This document shows, one piece after another, positions 17,409-26,087 of a DNA stretch of 64,000 bases. The notes under the pieces were generated by a model. It was not told where the DNA came from. It saw only the letters and a program-made list of their open reading frames with translations, and ran no database searches. The stretch lies in NCBI RefSeq assembly GCF_019431375.1, contig NZ_CP080267.1, positions 3,594,501 through 3,658,500 of the forward strand, in the 5' to 3' direction. The first letter of the stretch is position 1; each line of letters begins with the position of its first letter. This DNA is from Alcanivorax sp. Its GTDB lineage: Bacteria > Pseudomonadota > Gammaproteobacteria > Pseudomonadales > Alcanivoracaceae. A program made the position numbers and the translations under genes.

Positions 17409-18671
17409 ATGGATAAATTGATCATCACCGGCGGTCGACGTCTGGACGGCGAAATCCGTATTTCCGGCGCCAAAAACGCGGCGCTGCCGATCCTGGCCGC
17501 CACCCTGCTGGCCGACGAGCCGGTCACCGTGGGCAACCTGCCGCATCTGCAGGATGTCACCACCCTGATCGAGCTGCTGGGTCGCATGGGCGTCCACGTG
17601 GTGATCGACGACCGCATGAACGTGGAAGTGAACGCCACTACCATCAAGGAACTCACCGCTCCCTACGAGCTGGTGAAGACCATGCGCGCCTCCATTCTGG
17701 TGCTGGGGCCCATGGTGGCCCATTTTGGCAAGGCGTCTGTTTCCCTGCCCGGTGGCTGTGCCATTGGTTCCCGGCCGGTGGATATTCACCTGCGCGGCCT
17801 GGAAGCCATGGGTGCGGATATTGAAGTGGCAAATGGCTATGTGCATGCCTCTGTGGAAGGTCGCCTCAAAGGTGCCCGCATCGTCATGGATACGGTTACC
17901 GTAACGGGTACCGAAAATCTGATGATGGCGGCGGCGCTGGCGGAAGGGACTACCTACCTGGAAAACGCCGCCCGGGAACCGGAAGTGGTGGATCTGGCTG
18001 ACTTCATCAACACCATGGGCGGCAAGGTCCGCGGAGCCGGTACCGACACCATCACCATTGAAGGGGTAGAGCGTCTTCACGGCGGTCATCATGAAGTCAT
18101 CGCCGACCGTATCGAAACCGGTACCTACCTGATTGCGGCAGCCATCACCGGTGGCCGTATCAAGACCAAGGACACGGTGCCCGGCATCCTCGATGCGGTG
18201 CTGCAGAAACTGGAAGAAGCCGGCGCCAAGATCACCACCGGTGATGACTGGATCGAGCTGGATATGGAAGGTCGTCGCCCCAAGGCAATCTCGCTGCGGA
18301 CCGCGCCGTACCCGGCGATGCCAACGGACATGCAGGCCCAGTTCATGGCCCTGAACCTGATCGCCGAGGGCACCGGCACCATCGTGGAAACGGTCTTTGA
18401 AAACCGCTTCATGCACGTGCAGGAAATGAACCGCATGGGCGCGGATATTGAAGTGCAGGGCAACACCGCCATCTGTCGCGGCGTGGAGCAGCTTACCGGT
18501 GCGCCGGTGATGGCCACCGACCTGCGTGCTTCCGCTTCCCTGGTGATCGCGGCTCTGGCGGCGCAAGGGGAAACCACAGTAGACCGTATCTATCACATTG
18601 ATCGCGGCTACGAGTGTATCGAAGAGAAACTGCAATCGCTGGGCGCTGTGATTCGCCGCGTCCCACGCTAA
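17409..18671 (+). CDS. murA: UDP-GlcNAc enolpyruvyltransferase MurA
   Basis: 420 residues, the normal length. Starts MDKLIITGGRRLDGEI; the active-site Cys that fosfomycin alkylates is C117 in LPGGCAIGSRPVD, so the enzyme should be fosfomycin-sensitive on this criterion. It commits UDP-GlcNAc to peptidoglycan by enolpyruvyl transfer. 39 bp after ibaG and 11 bp before hisG, so the murA-hisG-hisD-hisC run is probably cotranscribed, interrupted by a repeat element before hisD. Confidence 0.97.
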   Translation: MDKLIITGGRRLDGEIRISGAKNAALPILAATLLADEPVTVGNLPHLQDVTTLIELLGRMGVHVVIDDRMNVEVNATTIKELTAPYELVKTMRASILVLGPMVAHFGKASVSLPGGCAIGSRPVDIHLRGLEAMGADIEVANGYVHASVEGRLKGARIVMDTVTVTGTENLMMAAALAEGTTYLENAAREPEVVDLADFINTMGGKVRGAGTDTITIEGVERLHGGHHEVIADRIETGTYLIAAAITGGRIKTKDTVPGILDAVLQKLEEAGAKITTGDDWIELDMEGRRPKAISLRTAPYPAMPTDMQAQFMALNLIAEGTGTIVETVFENRFMHVQEMNRMGADIEVQGNTAICRGVEQLTGAPVMATDLRASASLVIAALAAQGETTVDRIYHIDRGYECIEEKLQSLGAVIRRVPR

Positions 18672-18682
18672 TCGAGAAAGTA

Positions 18683-19327
18683 ATGACCAAGCCGTTGACC
18701 ATCGCCCTCTCCAAGGGGCGCATCCTCAAGGAAACCCTGCCGTTGCTGAAAACGGCGGGCATTGAGTTGCTGGAAGATCCAGAGGCTTCGCGCAAGCTGA
18801 TCTTCGACACCACCCGCGATGATGTGAAGATCATCATCATCCGCGCCACCGACGTGCCGCCCTATGTGCAGCACGGCGCGGCGGATATTGGTGTGGCCGG
18901 CAAGGATGTGCTGATGGAGCACGGCGCCGATGGCGTGTTCGAACCCCTGGATCTGGATATCGCCCGTTGCAAGCTGATGGTGGCGGCGGTGAAGGATGCC
19001 CCGGACGTGGGCAGCCGCCTGCGCGTGGCCACCAAGTTCGTCAACGTGGCCAAGGCTTACTATGCCCAGCAGGGCAAGCAAGCGGAAGTGATCAAGCTCT
19101 ACGGTGCCATGGAACTGGCTCCGCTGGTGGGGCTGGCCGACCGCATCGTGGACATCGTCGATACCGGCAACACCCTGCGCGCCAACGGCCTGGAACCCAC
19201 CGAACTGATCGCCCATATTTCCACCCGGGTGATCGTCAACCGTGCCAGCATGAAAACCCGTCACGGGGATATTCAGGGGATCCTGGATCAGCTGGCTGAG
19301 GCGGTGGCGGCTCGCAAGGCAGGCTAA
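18683..19327 (+). CDS. hisG: ATP phosphoribosyltransferase, short form (HisG-S)
   Basis: 214 residues, starting at MTKPLTIALSKGRIL. This is the short HisG form: the catalytic domains are complete (ALSKGRILKETLPLL; PRPP loop DIVDTGNTLRANGL) but the C-terminal histidine-sensing domain is absent. Short HisG requires HisZ, a HisRS-like regulatory subunit, which is not in this window. First step of histidine synthesis. A longer upstream frame overlaps murA and is not the start. Confidence 0.95.
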   Translation: MTKPLTIALSKGRILKETLPLLKTAGIELLEDPEASRKLIFDTTRDDVKIIIIRATDVPPYVQHGAADIGVAGKDVLMEHGADGVFEPLDLDIARCKLMVAAVKDAPDVGSRLRVATKFVNVAKAYYAQQGKQAEVIKLYGAMELAPLVGLADRIVDIVDTGNTLRANGLEPTELIAHISTRVIVNRASMKTRHGDIQGILDQLAEAVAARKAG

Positions 19328-19332
19328 AAGCC

Positions 19333-19470
19333 TTTCACCACAGAGTTCACAGTGCGCGCAAAATAAAAAGCCCACCTGTTGGTGTGGCGTTGAGCGACAG
19401 GCGTTGTTGATCTCTGTGATAGAAAAAAACGCCTTCTCCTCACTGAACTCTGTGCCCTCTGTGGTAAAAA
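19333..19470. repeat. Inverted element with CACAGAG-type ends
   Basis: About 138 bp between hisG and hisD, starting 5 bp after the hisG stop. The left end reads TTTCACCACAGAGTTCACAG; the right end as reverse complement reads TTTTTACCACAGAGGGCACA and then GAGTTCAGTG, so both ends are CACAGAG-type units facing each other. This unit is widespread in bacterial genomes. The interior contains CCCACC/GGTGTGG and short GGCGTT repeats. Confidence 0.75.
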
Positions 19471-19500
19471 CAGACTGTGACTTTGACAACGGTGCCAACC

Positions 19501-20841
19501 ATGGAAACCACCTGGCTTAACGCCCAAGACGCGGATTTCGATGCCAAGCTGACTGCGCTTACCGCCTGGTCCGAAGAGCGGGACGAGGAAGTGGCGGATC
19601 GGGTGCGTGGCATTCTTCGTGATGTGGCCAAACGCGGCGATGCGGCGCTGGTGGAATACACCAACCGTTTTGACCGGCGCGACGTGGCCGGCATGGACGA
19701 GTTGGTGGTGGGGCATGAGCAATTGCAGGCGGCGCTGGACCGTATTCCTGCCGAACAGCGCCAGGCGCTGGAAGCGGCCGCCGAACGGGTGCGTCGCTAC
19801 CACGAAAAGCAGAAGCAGGATTCCTGGCAGTACCGCGAAGCCGACGGCACCCTGCTGGGCCAGCAGGTGACGCCGCTGGATCGGGCCGGTATCTATGTGC
19901 CCGGGGGCAAGGCGGCCTACCCGAGCTCGGTGCTGATGAATGCCTTGCCGGCCAAGGTGGCCGGTGTGGGTGAAATCATCATGGTCTCGCCGGCCCCGGA
20001 TGGCGAGATCAACGACATGGTGCTGGCGGCGGCGGCCATTGCCGGGGTGGACAAGCTGTTCACCCTGGGCGGCGCCCAGGCGGTGGCGGCACTGGCCTAC
20101 GGCACTGATACCGTGCCTGCGGTGGACAAGATCGTCGGCCCCGGCAACATCTATGTGGCAGAAGCCAAGCGCCAGGTATTCGGCAAGGTGGGCATCGACA
20201 TGATCGCCGGTCCGTCGGAAATTCTGGTGGTGTGCGATGGCAAGACCGACCCGGACTGGATCGCCATGGACCTGTTTTCCCAGGCGGAGCATGACGAGGA
20301 AGCCCAGGCCATTCTGGTCAGTCCCGATGGCGACTTCCTGCAACAGGTGGCCGAGTCCATGGAAAAACTGGCGGTGACCCTGGAGCGGGAAACCATCATC
20401 CGCACTTCCATGAAAAATCGCGGTGCCATGATTGAGGTGCAGGATCTGCAGCAGGCCATCGACCTGGCCAATACTATCGCCTCCGAGCACCTGGAGTTGT
20501 CCATCGACGACGCTGAGCAGTGGGCAAAGCAGATTCGTCATGCCGGCGCCATCTTCCTGGGCCGTCACACGCCGGAAGCCCTGGGTGATTACTGCGCGGG
20601 CCCCAACCATGTGTTGCCCACCAGTGCTACGGCACGGTTTTCTTCACCCCTGGGTGTCTATGATTTCCAGAAGCGCAGCTCGCTGATCGGCTGTTCCCCG
20701 GAGGGCGCCAGCGAACTGGCAAAAATCGCCTCACCCCTGGCCCGCGGCGAAAGCCTCACCGCCCACGCGCGCAGTGCCGAGTACAGAATCAACACAGCGT
20801 CGGACGTCAGACGTCGGGCGTCGGACGACAAAGACCTATGA
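19501..20841 (+). CDS. hisD: Histidinol dehydrogenase
   Basis: 446 residues from the ATG (METTWLNAQDADF); an in-frame GTG lies 24 bp upstream inside the repeat and neither has a clear RBS. Family motifs are present: AGIYVPGGKAAYPSSVLMN, GPSEILVVCDG, AEHDEEAQAILV, and the zinc-site HTPEALGDYCAGPNHVLPT. The enzyme oxidises L-histidinol to histidine in two NAD+ steps. The protein should end near SAEYRI, but a 7-bp repeat array adds about 16 residues (through SDVRRRASDD). Its stop overlaps the hisC ATG. Confidence 0.95.
   Translation: METTWLNAQDADFDAKLTALTAWSEERDEEVADRVRGILRDVAKRGDAALVEYTNRFDRRDVAGMDELVVGHEQLQAALDRIPAEQRQALEAAAERVRRYHEKQKQDSWQYREADGTLLGQQVTPLDRAGIYVPGGKAAYPSSVLMNALPAKVAGVGEIIMVSPAPDGEINDMVLAAAAIAGVDKLFTLGGAQAVAALAYGTDTVPAVDKIVGPGNIYVAEAKRQVFGKVGIDMIAGPSEILVVCDGKTDPDWIAMDLFSQAEHDEEAQAILVSPDGDFLQQVAESMEKLAVTLERETIIRTSMKNRGAMIEVQDLQQAIDLANTIASEHLELSIDDAEQWAKQIRHAGAIFLGRHTPEALGDYCAGPNHVLPTSATARFSSPLGVYDFQKRSSLIGCSPEGASELAKIASPLARGESLTAHARSAEYRINTASDVRRRASDDKDL
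20797..20828 (+). repeat. Heptad array (RCGTCRG type) inside the hisD 3' end
   Basis: Consecutive units GCGTCGG, ACGTCAG, ACGTCGG, GCGTCGG and a partial ACGACAA form a 7-bp tandem array within the last codons of hisD. It encodes the C-terminal extension of HisD and ends 10 bp before the hisC start. GACGTC is a 6-bp palindrome, so each unit is palindrome plus one base. No inverted partner arm is seen. Confidence 0.8.
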
Positions 20842-21911
20842 GCAAATACTGGAGCGACTTCGTTCACCAACTGGAACCCTATGTCCCCGGCGAACAGCCG
20901 AAGATGGACAAGTTGGTAAAGCTGAATACCAACGAGCACCCACTGGGCCCATCGCCCAGGGTGATCGAGGCGATTCGTGCCGAGGCGGACGATCGTCTGC
21001 GTCTGTACCCGGATCCGGATAGCAGTCAGCTCAAGCAAGCCATTGCCGATTACTATTCTGGCAAAGGCCACGGCATCAAGCGCTCTCAGGTATTTGTTGG
21101 CAATGGTTCGGATGAAGTGCTGGCACATCTGTTCATGGGTTTTTTCCGCCAGGACGAGCCGCTGCTGTTTCCGGACATTACCTACAGCTTCTATAAAGTC
21201 TATTGCGGCCTCTATCAGATTGATTATGACGCGGTGCCGCTGGACGAGACGCTGTCCATCAATGTGGAGGACTACCTCCGGCCCAACGGTGGCATTATCT
21301 TCCCCAACCCCAATGCCCCCACCGGCAAGTTGCTGCCGCTGAGCGATATTGAGCGTCTGCTGCAGGGCAATACAGAAACCCTGGTGGTGATTGACGAAGC
21401 CTACATCGACTTCGGGGGTGACACGGCCATCAGCCTGGTCAACCGTTATCCGAATCTGCTGGTCACCCAGACATTATCCAAGTCCCGTTCCCTGGCCGGG
21501 CTGCGCATCGGTCTGGCAGTGGGCGATGAAGCGCTGATTGATGGGCTTAACCGCATCAAGGACAGCTTCAATTCCTACCCGCTGGACCGTCTGGCCATTG
21601 CCGCTGGTGTGGCTGCCTTCGAGGATCAGGAATGGTTCGAGCAGGGCTGTGAGCAGGTAATCAGTCAGCGTGACTGGCTCAACGAACAGCTCAACCAACG
21701 GGGCTTTGCAAGCCTGCCGTCAGCGGCCAACTTCCTCTTCACCCACCACCCGCAACACAGCGGTGCCTCCCTGGCCCAGGGCCTGCGCGAGCAGGGCATC
21801 ATCGTGCGCCACTTCGGCAAACCCGAGCGCATCGCCGACTACCTGCGCATCACCGTGGGCACCGCAGAGCAGAACCAGGCGTTGATTGACGCGCTGGACA
21901 CGTTGCTCTGA
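20838..21911 (+). CDS. hisC: Histidinol-phosphate aminotransferase
   Basis: 357 residues, a fold-type I PLP enzyme. KLNTNEHPLGPSP and YPDPDSSQLKQAIADYY are typical of HisC; the PLP lysine is K215 in TLSKSRSLAGLRIG. It transfers the amino group from glutamate to imidazole acetol phosphate. The start overlaps the hisD stop (ATGA), showing translational coupling. A repeat-dense gap of 393 bp follows. Confidence 0.96.
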   Translation: MSKYWSDFVHQLEPYVPGEQPKMDKLVKLNTNEHPLGPSPRVIEAIRAEADDRLRLYPDPDSSQLKQAIADYYSGKGHGIKRSQVFVGNGSDEVLAHLFMGFFRQDEPLLFPDITYSFYKVYCGLYQIDYDAVPLDETLSINVEDYLRPNGGIIFPNPNAPTGKLLPLSDIERLLQGNTETLVVIDEAYIDFGGDTAISLVNRYPNLLVTQTLSKSRSLAGLRIGLAVGDEALIDGLNRIKDSFNSYPLDRLAIAAGVAAFEDQEWFEQGCEQVISQRDWLNEQLNQRGFASLPSAANFLFTHHPQHSGASLAQGLREQGIIVRHFGKPERIADYLRITVGTAEQNQALIDALDTLL

Positions 21912-22002
21912 TCTCCGCCGCAGCAAATCTGATTTTTACTACAGAGGGCACAGAGCACACCGAGAAAAAGGCTGGCTAGGTATCCTGTGGTGAAAGCCTC
22001 TC

Positions 22003-22034
22003 CTGTAGGAGCGTCGCTGGCGGCGCGATCCCGC
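22003..22034. repeat. REP-like TGTAGGAGCG unit
   Basis: TGTAGGAGCGTCGCTGGCGG then CGCGATCCCGCC resembles the pseudomonad REP consensus, with an imperfect internal dyad (CGTCGCTGGCGGCG). A single copy, located inside the composite repeat region. Confidence 0.6.
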
Positions 22035-22060
22035 CGTTGATAAAACATCCATTACAGAAT

Positions 22061-22145
22061 GCGTAGGGTGCGCTGAGCCTAAGGCGAACTGCACCATTGC
22101 CCAACCATCCGGTGCAGTTCGCCTTAGGCTCAGTGCACCCTACGC
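22061..22145. repeat. GTAGGGTG palindrome, 35-bp arms
   Basis: The arm starting GCGTAGGGTGCGCTGAGCCT (22061-22095) is repeated as its inverse at 22111-22145 with one mismatch and a 15-bp loop. As RNA or single-stranded DNA it would form a very stable hairpin. GTAGGGTG-flanked palindromes of this sort occur in many proteobacteria; a second copy is at 32710-32809. Confidence 0.85.
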
Positions 22146-22304
22146 GGCCCGCCGGGGTTTATCTTTTTCTCAGTGTCCTCTGTGGTAAATAAATTTTTTC
22201 TACACAGGAAGATCGCGGAAGCCAGTGCCGCAACACTCCCCGCTTGAACCTTTCCCCATACCTGCGGTACTAACAGGTATCGTCCAACGGAAAGGACCCG
22301 AATA

Positions 22305-23903
22305 ATGAAACCATCGTTATTGCTTGCCTGCGCGTTGCTGCCGGCGCCCCTTTTTGCCGCTGATTTCAACGTCACCGCGCCGGTGAGCGAAGCGGTGCTG
22401 TTTCCCTCCCAGGCCCATCTCACTCGCACTCTCAGCCAGTCCCTGTCCGCCGGGGAGCACCAACTGGTGGTCAGTGATCTACCGGAGCTGGATCTGGACA
22501 GCTTGCAGGTGGCGGTGAAGGGCGCCCGGTTGTTGGGGGTTCGTCAGGGCTTTGCTATCAACGACGCCGATGTGTCGGTCCGTCGGGCCGAGCTGGATGC
22601 GGCCATCCGCGAGCTGGAACACACCATGGCCGCTGCCAAGGCAGCGGATGCGCTGGACCAGCAGCAGATCAATCACCTGCAATCCTTGATGGGGCAGGCT
22701 CCCCAGGGGCAGGCGGTGTTTGCCCAGGTGCCGGTGGAAAAGTGGGCCAGCGCCTGGGTGTCTATCGGCAAGGCGGTGGAACAGCGTCAGGCGGCCATCA
22801 ACCAGCGGGCGGTGGTGCGTCACGACCAGCAACAGCAACTGGATGCCCTGCGCCAGGAACGACAGCAACTGGGCCAGGGGCAGACACGCAGCCGCGAACT
22901 GGTGCTCTCTGTCGGTACCGACAAGCCCGCCACCGCGCAGGTTGAGCTGCAGTACTTTACCGGCCAGGCCGGTTGGCAGAATCAGCTGCGGGTGGACCTG
23001 GACAGCAGCAATGAAGCCGTGGCGGTGACCGGTATTGCGCAGATCCATAATCACACCGGCGAGGACTGGCAGAATGTCCGCGCCACCCTGGGGCTGGTGC
23101 CGGCGGGCTACCGTCATCTGCCGGACCCGCAGCCCTGGATCGTGCGTCTGGCCACCCCTCAGCCGGAAATGCGCAAACAATCATTGCGGGCGGTGATGGC
23201 CGAGCCTGCGGCCTATGAGGCCGACATGGCCGAGAGCGTCAGTGCCATGCCGGTGGCGCCCCCCGTTGCTCACGGTTTCGACATGCGTGTGCCGCTTTCC
23301 GCGCCGCTCTCCCTGACCAGTGGCGATGCCAGCGCCCGGGTTCCCTATCAGCAGGCTGAATTGCCGGTGACTCTCAGCCGGGAAAGCTACCTCTGGCAGC
23401 AGCCTGCCGTGTTGCTGGTGGGGGAATGGAAGAACAGCAGCCCGCTGCCCTGGTTGGCTGGCAGCGTCACGTTGCTACGTGATGGGCAGCGTCTGACCCG
23501 TTATCACCGCCATGAGAGCATCAAGCAGGGCGAGCAGGTGAAGATGAGCTTCGGCGATGATCCGCGTTTGCAGATTGCCGTGGTCCGCGAACCTTCCCGG
23601 GAAGGGGAGACTGGCCTGATCAGCAAGGAAAGCACCCTGTCGGCCCTGAAGAACATTACCCTCACATCCCACTACGACAAGCCGATCACGGTAAACCTGC
23701 TGGACCGCCTGCCAGTGGCCGGCAACGACGACATTACCGTCACCGCCATGGGCAAGGCCGCCGATGATCGCAATGTGGATGATGTGAAAGGCCTGCAACG
23801 CTGGCAATTCACCCTGCCCGCCGGCGGCGAGGAACGCTTCAAGCAGGGCTTTGAGATACGTTATCCGGCGGGGGAGAGGTTGAGCGGGGTGGAAGGGCTT
23901 TAA
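22305..23903 (+). CDS. DUF4140/DUF4139 (mucoidy inhibitor A-like) secreted protein
   Basis: 532 residues with a signal peptide (LLLACALLPAPLFAADF). The N-terminal part (EAVLFPSQAHLTRTLS, LSAGEHQLVVSDLPELDLDS) matches DUF4140, a coiled-coil stretch follows (about residues 95-200, LDALRQERQQLGQGQ), then a beta-rich DUF4139 domain (ITLTSHYDKPITVNLLDRLP). Proteins with this layout are named after MuiA; biochemical function is unknown. RBS AAAGGA lies upstream of the ATG. It is a single gene bounded by repeats on both sides, and the 3' heptad element begins 4 bp after its stop. Confidence 0.8.
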   Translation: MKPSLLLACALLPAPLFAADFNVTAPVSEAVLFPSQAHLTRTLSQSLSAGEHQLVVSDLPELDLDSLQVAVKGARLLGVRQGFAINDADVSVRRAELDAAIRELEHTMAAAKAADALDQQQINHLQSLMGQAPQGQAVFAQVPVEKWASAWVSIGKAVEQRQAAINQRAVVRHDQQQQLDALRQERQQLGQGQTRSRELVLSVGTDKPATAQVELQYFTGQAGWQNQLRVDLDSSNEAVAVTGIAQIHNHTGEDWQNVRATLGLVPAGYRHLPDPQPWIVRLATPQPEMRKQSLRAVMAEPAAYEADMAESVSAMPVAPPVAHGFDMRVPLSAPLSLTSGDASARVPYQQAELPVTLSRESYLWQQPAVLLVGEWKNSSPLPWLAGSVTLLRDGQRLTRYHRHESIKQGEQVKMSFGDDPRLQIAVVREPSREGETGLISKESTLSALKNITLTSHYDKPITVNLLDRLPVAGNDDITVTAMGKAADDRNVDDVKGLQRWQFTLPAGGEERFKQGFEIRYPAGERLSGVEGL

Positions 23904-23906
23904 AGG

Positions 23907-24071
23907 CAGTTAACAGTTAACAGTGAATAGTTAACAGCGACGCGTGCAGCGTTTGTCTGTCTTTGAAACGCAAGAGGCCGCGCCCATCGCTTGGGCGCGG
24001 CCTCTTGCGTTTCAGATCAAACCAGCGGGCTGTCGCGCCGCTGTTCACTGTTAACTATTAACTGTTCACTC
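23907..24071. repeat. Heptad-armed palindromic element D (YAGTKAA type)
   Basis: 165 bp between convergent genes. Left arm: CAGTTAA, CAGTTAA, CAGTGAA, TAGTTAA, cap CAGCGAC. Right arm as reverse complement: GAGTGAA, CAGTTAA, TAGTTAA, CAGTGAA, cap CAGCGGC. The core holds a perfect 21-bp stem (23965-23985 with 23993-24013, 7-base loop, centred on GGCCGCGCCC/GGGCGCGGCC). The arms and core together make a long cruciform. Starts 3 bp past one stop codon and ends 3 bp before the other. Confidence 0.9.
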
Positions 24072-24074
24072 TAG

Positions 24075-25187
24075 TCATTCCGTTTCTGCCGGCGGCCGTG
24101 TACCAATCACCACATCCACGGTCAGCGGCTGGCGGTTGCGGACGATGTTCAGGCTGACTTTTTCTTCCGGTTTCATGCCAGCGATGCGGTTCATGGCTTC
24201 GTAGCCGTCGGCCATGGCGGTGTCGTTGATGCCCACCAGTACATCGCCGGGCTGCAGGCCGCCCTTGTGGGCCGGGCTGTCGATGACCACTTCCGTGATC
24301 ACCCCGCCGCGTACCTCGTCCATGCCGAAGGTTTCGGCCAGGGAAGGGGTGATATCCTGTACGGTGACGCCCAGATAACCGCGAATTACCCGGCCGTGTT
24401 TAATCAGGTCGTCCATCACTTCCCGGGCAATGGAGGCCGGGGTGGCAAAGCCGATGCCCTGCCAGCTGCCATCGGCGGACAGGATGGCGGTGTTGATGCC
24501 GATCAGGTGGCCACGGGTGTCGATCAGCGCGCCGCCAGAGTTGCCGCGGTTGATGGCCGCGTCGGTCTGGATAAAGTTCTCGAAGGTGGCAATGCCCAGA
24601 TGGCTGCGGCCGGTGGCACTGACAATACCCATGGAGACAGTCTGGCCCACGCCCAGCGGATTGCCGATGGCCAGTACCACATCGCCTACCTGTACCGGGC
24701 CGTTACCATTGAGTTCCACTTCCGGCAGGTTTTCCAGCGCCACGTGGAGCAGGGCCAGGTCGGTTTCCGGGTCGGTGCCCACCACCCGTGCCGGGGCGTC
24801 GCGACCGTCGCGCAGGGCCACCAGAATTTCGTCCGCATCGCGGATCACGTGGTAACTGGTGAGGATGTAGCCTTTATCGTCCACGATCACGCCGGACCCC
24901 AGGCTGTTCAGGGCCCGTTCCCGGCGGGGCTCTTCCATGAAGCGGTTGAACAGGGGGGCTTCCGGCACATCCTCGCTGGTGAGGATCTGGGTGGTGTAGA
25001 TGTTGACCACTGCCGGGGCGGAGTGATTGACCGCGCCGGCATAGCTGGCGGTACCGCTGTCATAGCGGCCGGGGCGGGAATTGGGGCCCCACTCGTACCA
25101 CCACAGCACGGCCAGCCCCACGGCCAGGCCCGCCAGAATCGGTCCGGCAAAAAAACGAAAGGCTCTGATCACCGACAATGCCCCCAT
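24075..25187 (-). CDS. degS: DegS/AlgW-type periplasmic serine protease
   Basis: 370 residues from MGALSVIRAFRFF; a longer frame upstream lacks family similarity. One N-terminal transmembrane anchor (PILAGLAVGLAVLWW), a trypsin-like domain with His in SYHVIRDAD, Asp in ETDLALLHV and Ser in NRGNSGGAL, then a single PDZ domain (GGVITEVVIDSPAHKGGLQPGDV). One PDZ plus an anchor fits DegS/AlgW, which cleaves the anti-sigma factor RseA/MucA to start the envelope stress response. In Pseudomonas this gene is also beside hisC. Confidence 0.93.
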   Translation of the reverse strand: MGALSVIRAFRFFAGPILAGLAVGLAVLWWYEWGPNSRPGRYDSGTASYAGAVNHSAPAVVNIYTTQILTSEDVPEAPLFNRFMEEPRRERALNSLGSGVIVDDKGYILTSYHVIRDADEILVALRDGRDAPARVVGTDPETDLALLHVALENLPEVELNGNGPVQVGDVVLAIGNPLGVGQTVSMGIVSATGRSHLGIATFENFIQTDAAINRGNSGGALIDTRGHLIGINTAILSADGSWQGIGFATPASIAREVMDDLIKHGRVIRGYLGVTVQDITPSLAETFGMDEVRGGVITEVVIDSPAHKGGLQPGDVLVGINDTAMADGYEAMNRIAGMKPEEKVSLNIVRNRQPLTVDVVIGTRPPAETE

Positions 25188-25309
25188 GCGCTTGCTTTGG
25201 CCCGTGCTATTGCCTTGCGCCGCTGCCGGGGTGGCCGCGAACGAGACAAGCGCGGGTCTGGATAGGTAAACTGCGCGCAATATTATCAGATCATTGCCCG
25301 GTAGGTGTC

Positions 25310-26062
25310 ATGCTCAAGCGCGATTACATGCTGACTTTGCTCGACCAGGAGCTGGCTGCGGACCACTTTCAGGACTATTGTCCCAACGGATTGCAGGTGG
25401 AAGGCCGCGAGCAGATCCGGCGGGTGGTCAGCGGGGTCACGGCCTGTCAGGCGTTGATCGATGCGGCGATCGTGGAAGACGCGGATGCCATCCTGGTCCA
25501 CCATGGCTACTTCTGGAAAGGTGAAGACCAGCGGGTGCGCGGCATGAAAAAGCAGCGCCTGCAGACCCTGCTGCGTCACGATATCAACCTGTTTGCCTAC
25601 CATTTGCCCCTGGATGCCCACCCGACCCTGGGTAACAACGCCCAGCTGGCCCGGCGTCTGGGCTTCAGCGTGGAAGGCGGGCTGGACGATTCACCACGCC
25701 CCATCGGCAATGTGGGGCGGCTGGACAGCCCCATGTCGGCGGCGGAGTTCGCGGCCCACGCGGAAGCCGTGCTGGGCCGTACCCCCTGCATGGGGGACCC
25801 GGGCGATGAAATTGAAACCATCGGCTGGTGTACCGGCGGTGCCCAGGGCTTTATCGACAAGGCCCAGACCCGTGGCGTGGATGCCTACCTGAGCGGCGAG
25901 ATTTCCGAGCCCACCACCCACTTCGCCCGGGAAACCGGCATGCATTATTTTGCCTGCGGCCACCATGCCACCGAACGCTACGGGGTGCAGGCCCTGGGCC
26001 AGTGGCTCAGCGAGCAGTTCGGTGTGGAACATATCTTTATCGACATTGATAACCCGGCCTGA
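25310..26062 (+). CDS. Nif3-like dinuclear metal-centre protein (YbgI family)
   Basis: 250 residues from MLKRDYMLTLLDQEL; the open frame continues upstream into the degS promoter region, and a Met six codons later is another possible start. DYCPNGLQVEG, the metal-ligand segment LVHHGYFWK, and the C-terminal ACGHHATERYGVQALG are the family motifs. Proteins are toroidal hexamers with two metals per subunit; some act as GTP cyclohydrolase I type 2, but the role of the YbgI branch is unsettled. Divergent from degS, an arrangement also found in pseudomonads. Confidence 0.9.
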   Translation: MLKRDYMLTLLDQELAADHFQDYCPNGLQVEGREQIRRVVSGVTACQALIDAAIVEDADAILVHHGYFWKGEDQRVRGMKKQRLQTLLRHDINLFAYHLPLDAHPTLGNNAQLARRLGFSVEGGLDDSPRPIGNVGRLDSPMSAAEFAAHAEAVLGRTPCMGDPGDEIETIGWCTGGAQGFIDKAQTRGVDAYLSGEISEPTTHFARETGMHYFACGHHATERYGVQALGQWLSEQFGVEHIFIDIDNPA

Positions 26063-26087
26063 GCAGTACGAGGAACACCCTGATCCC

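Larger units (their letters stand above)
21933..22193. repeat. Composite repeat region with CACAGAG-type inverted ends
   Basis: This occupies most of the 393-bp gap after hisC. The left end is TTACTACAGAGGGCACAGAG and then CACACCGAGAAAAAGG; the right end as reverse complement is TTACCACAGAGGACAC and then TGAGAAAAAG. Inside lie a TGTAGGAGCG REP-like unit and a GTAGGGTG palindrome. No gene was found in the gap. It looks like repeats inserted into one another. Confidence 0.75.

Noticed and set aside
17046..18635. Long open frame antisense to murA (over 500 codons)
   Set aside because: High-GC coding DNA often leaves long shadow frames; murA on the other strand is full length with its catalytic Cys, and the shadow translation is low-complexity His/Gly-rich with no family resemblance.
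23907..24071. Heptad arrays as replication iterons
   Set aside because: Iterons are direct repeats beside a rep gene and usually 18-22 bp; here arms are inverted, occur many times, and no rep gene is near.
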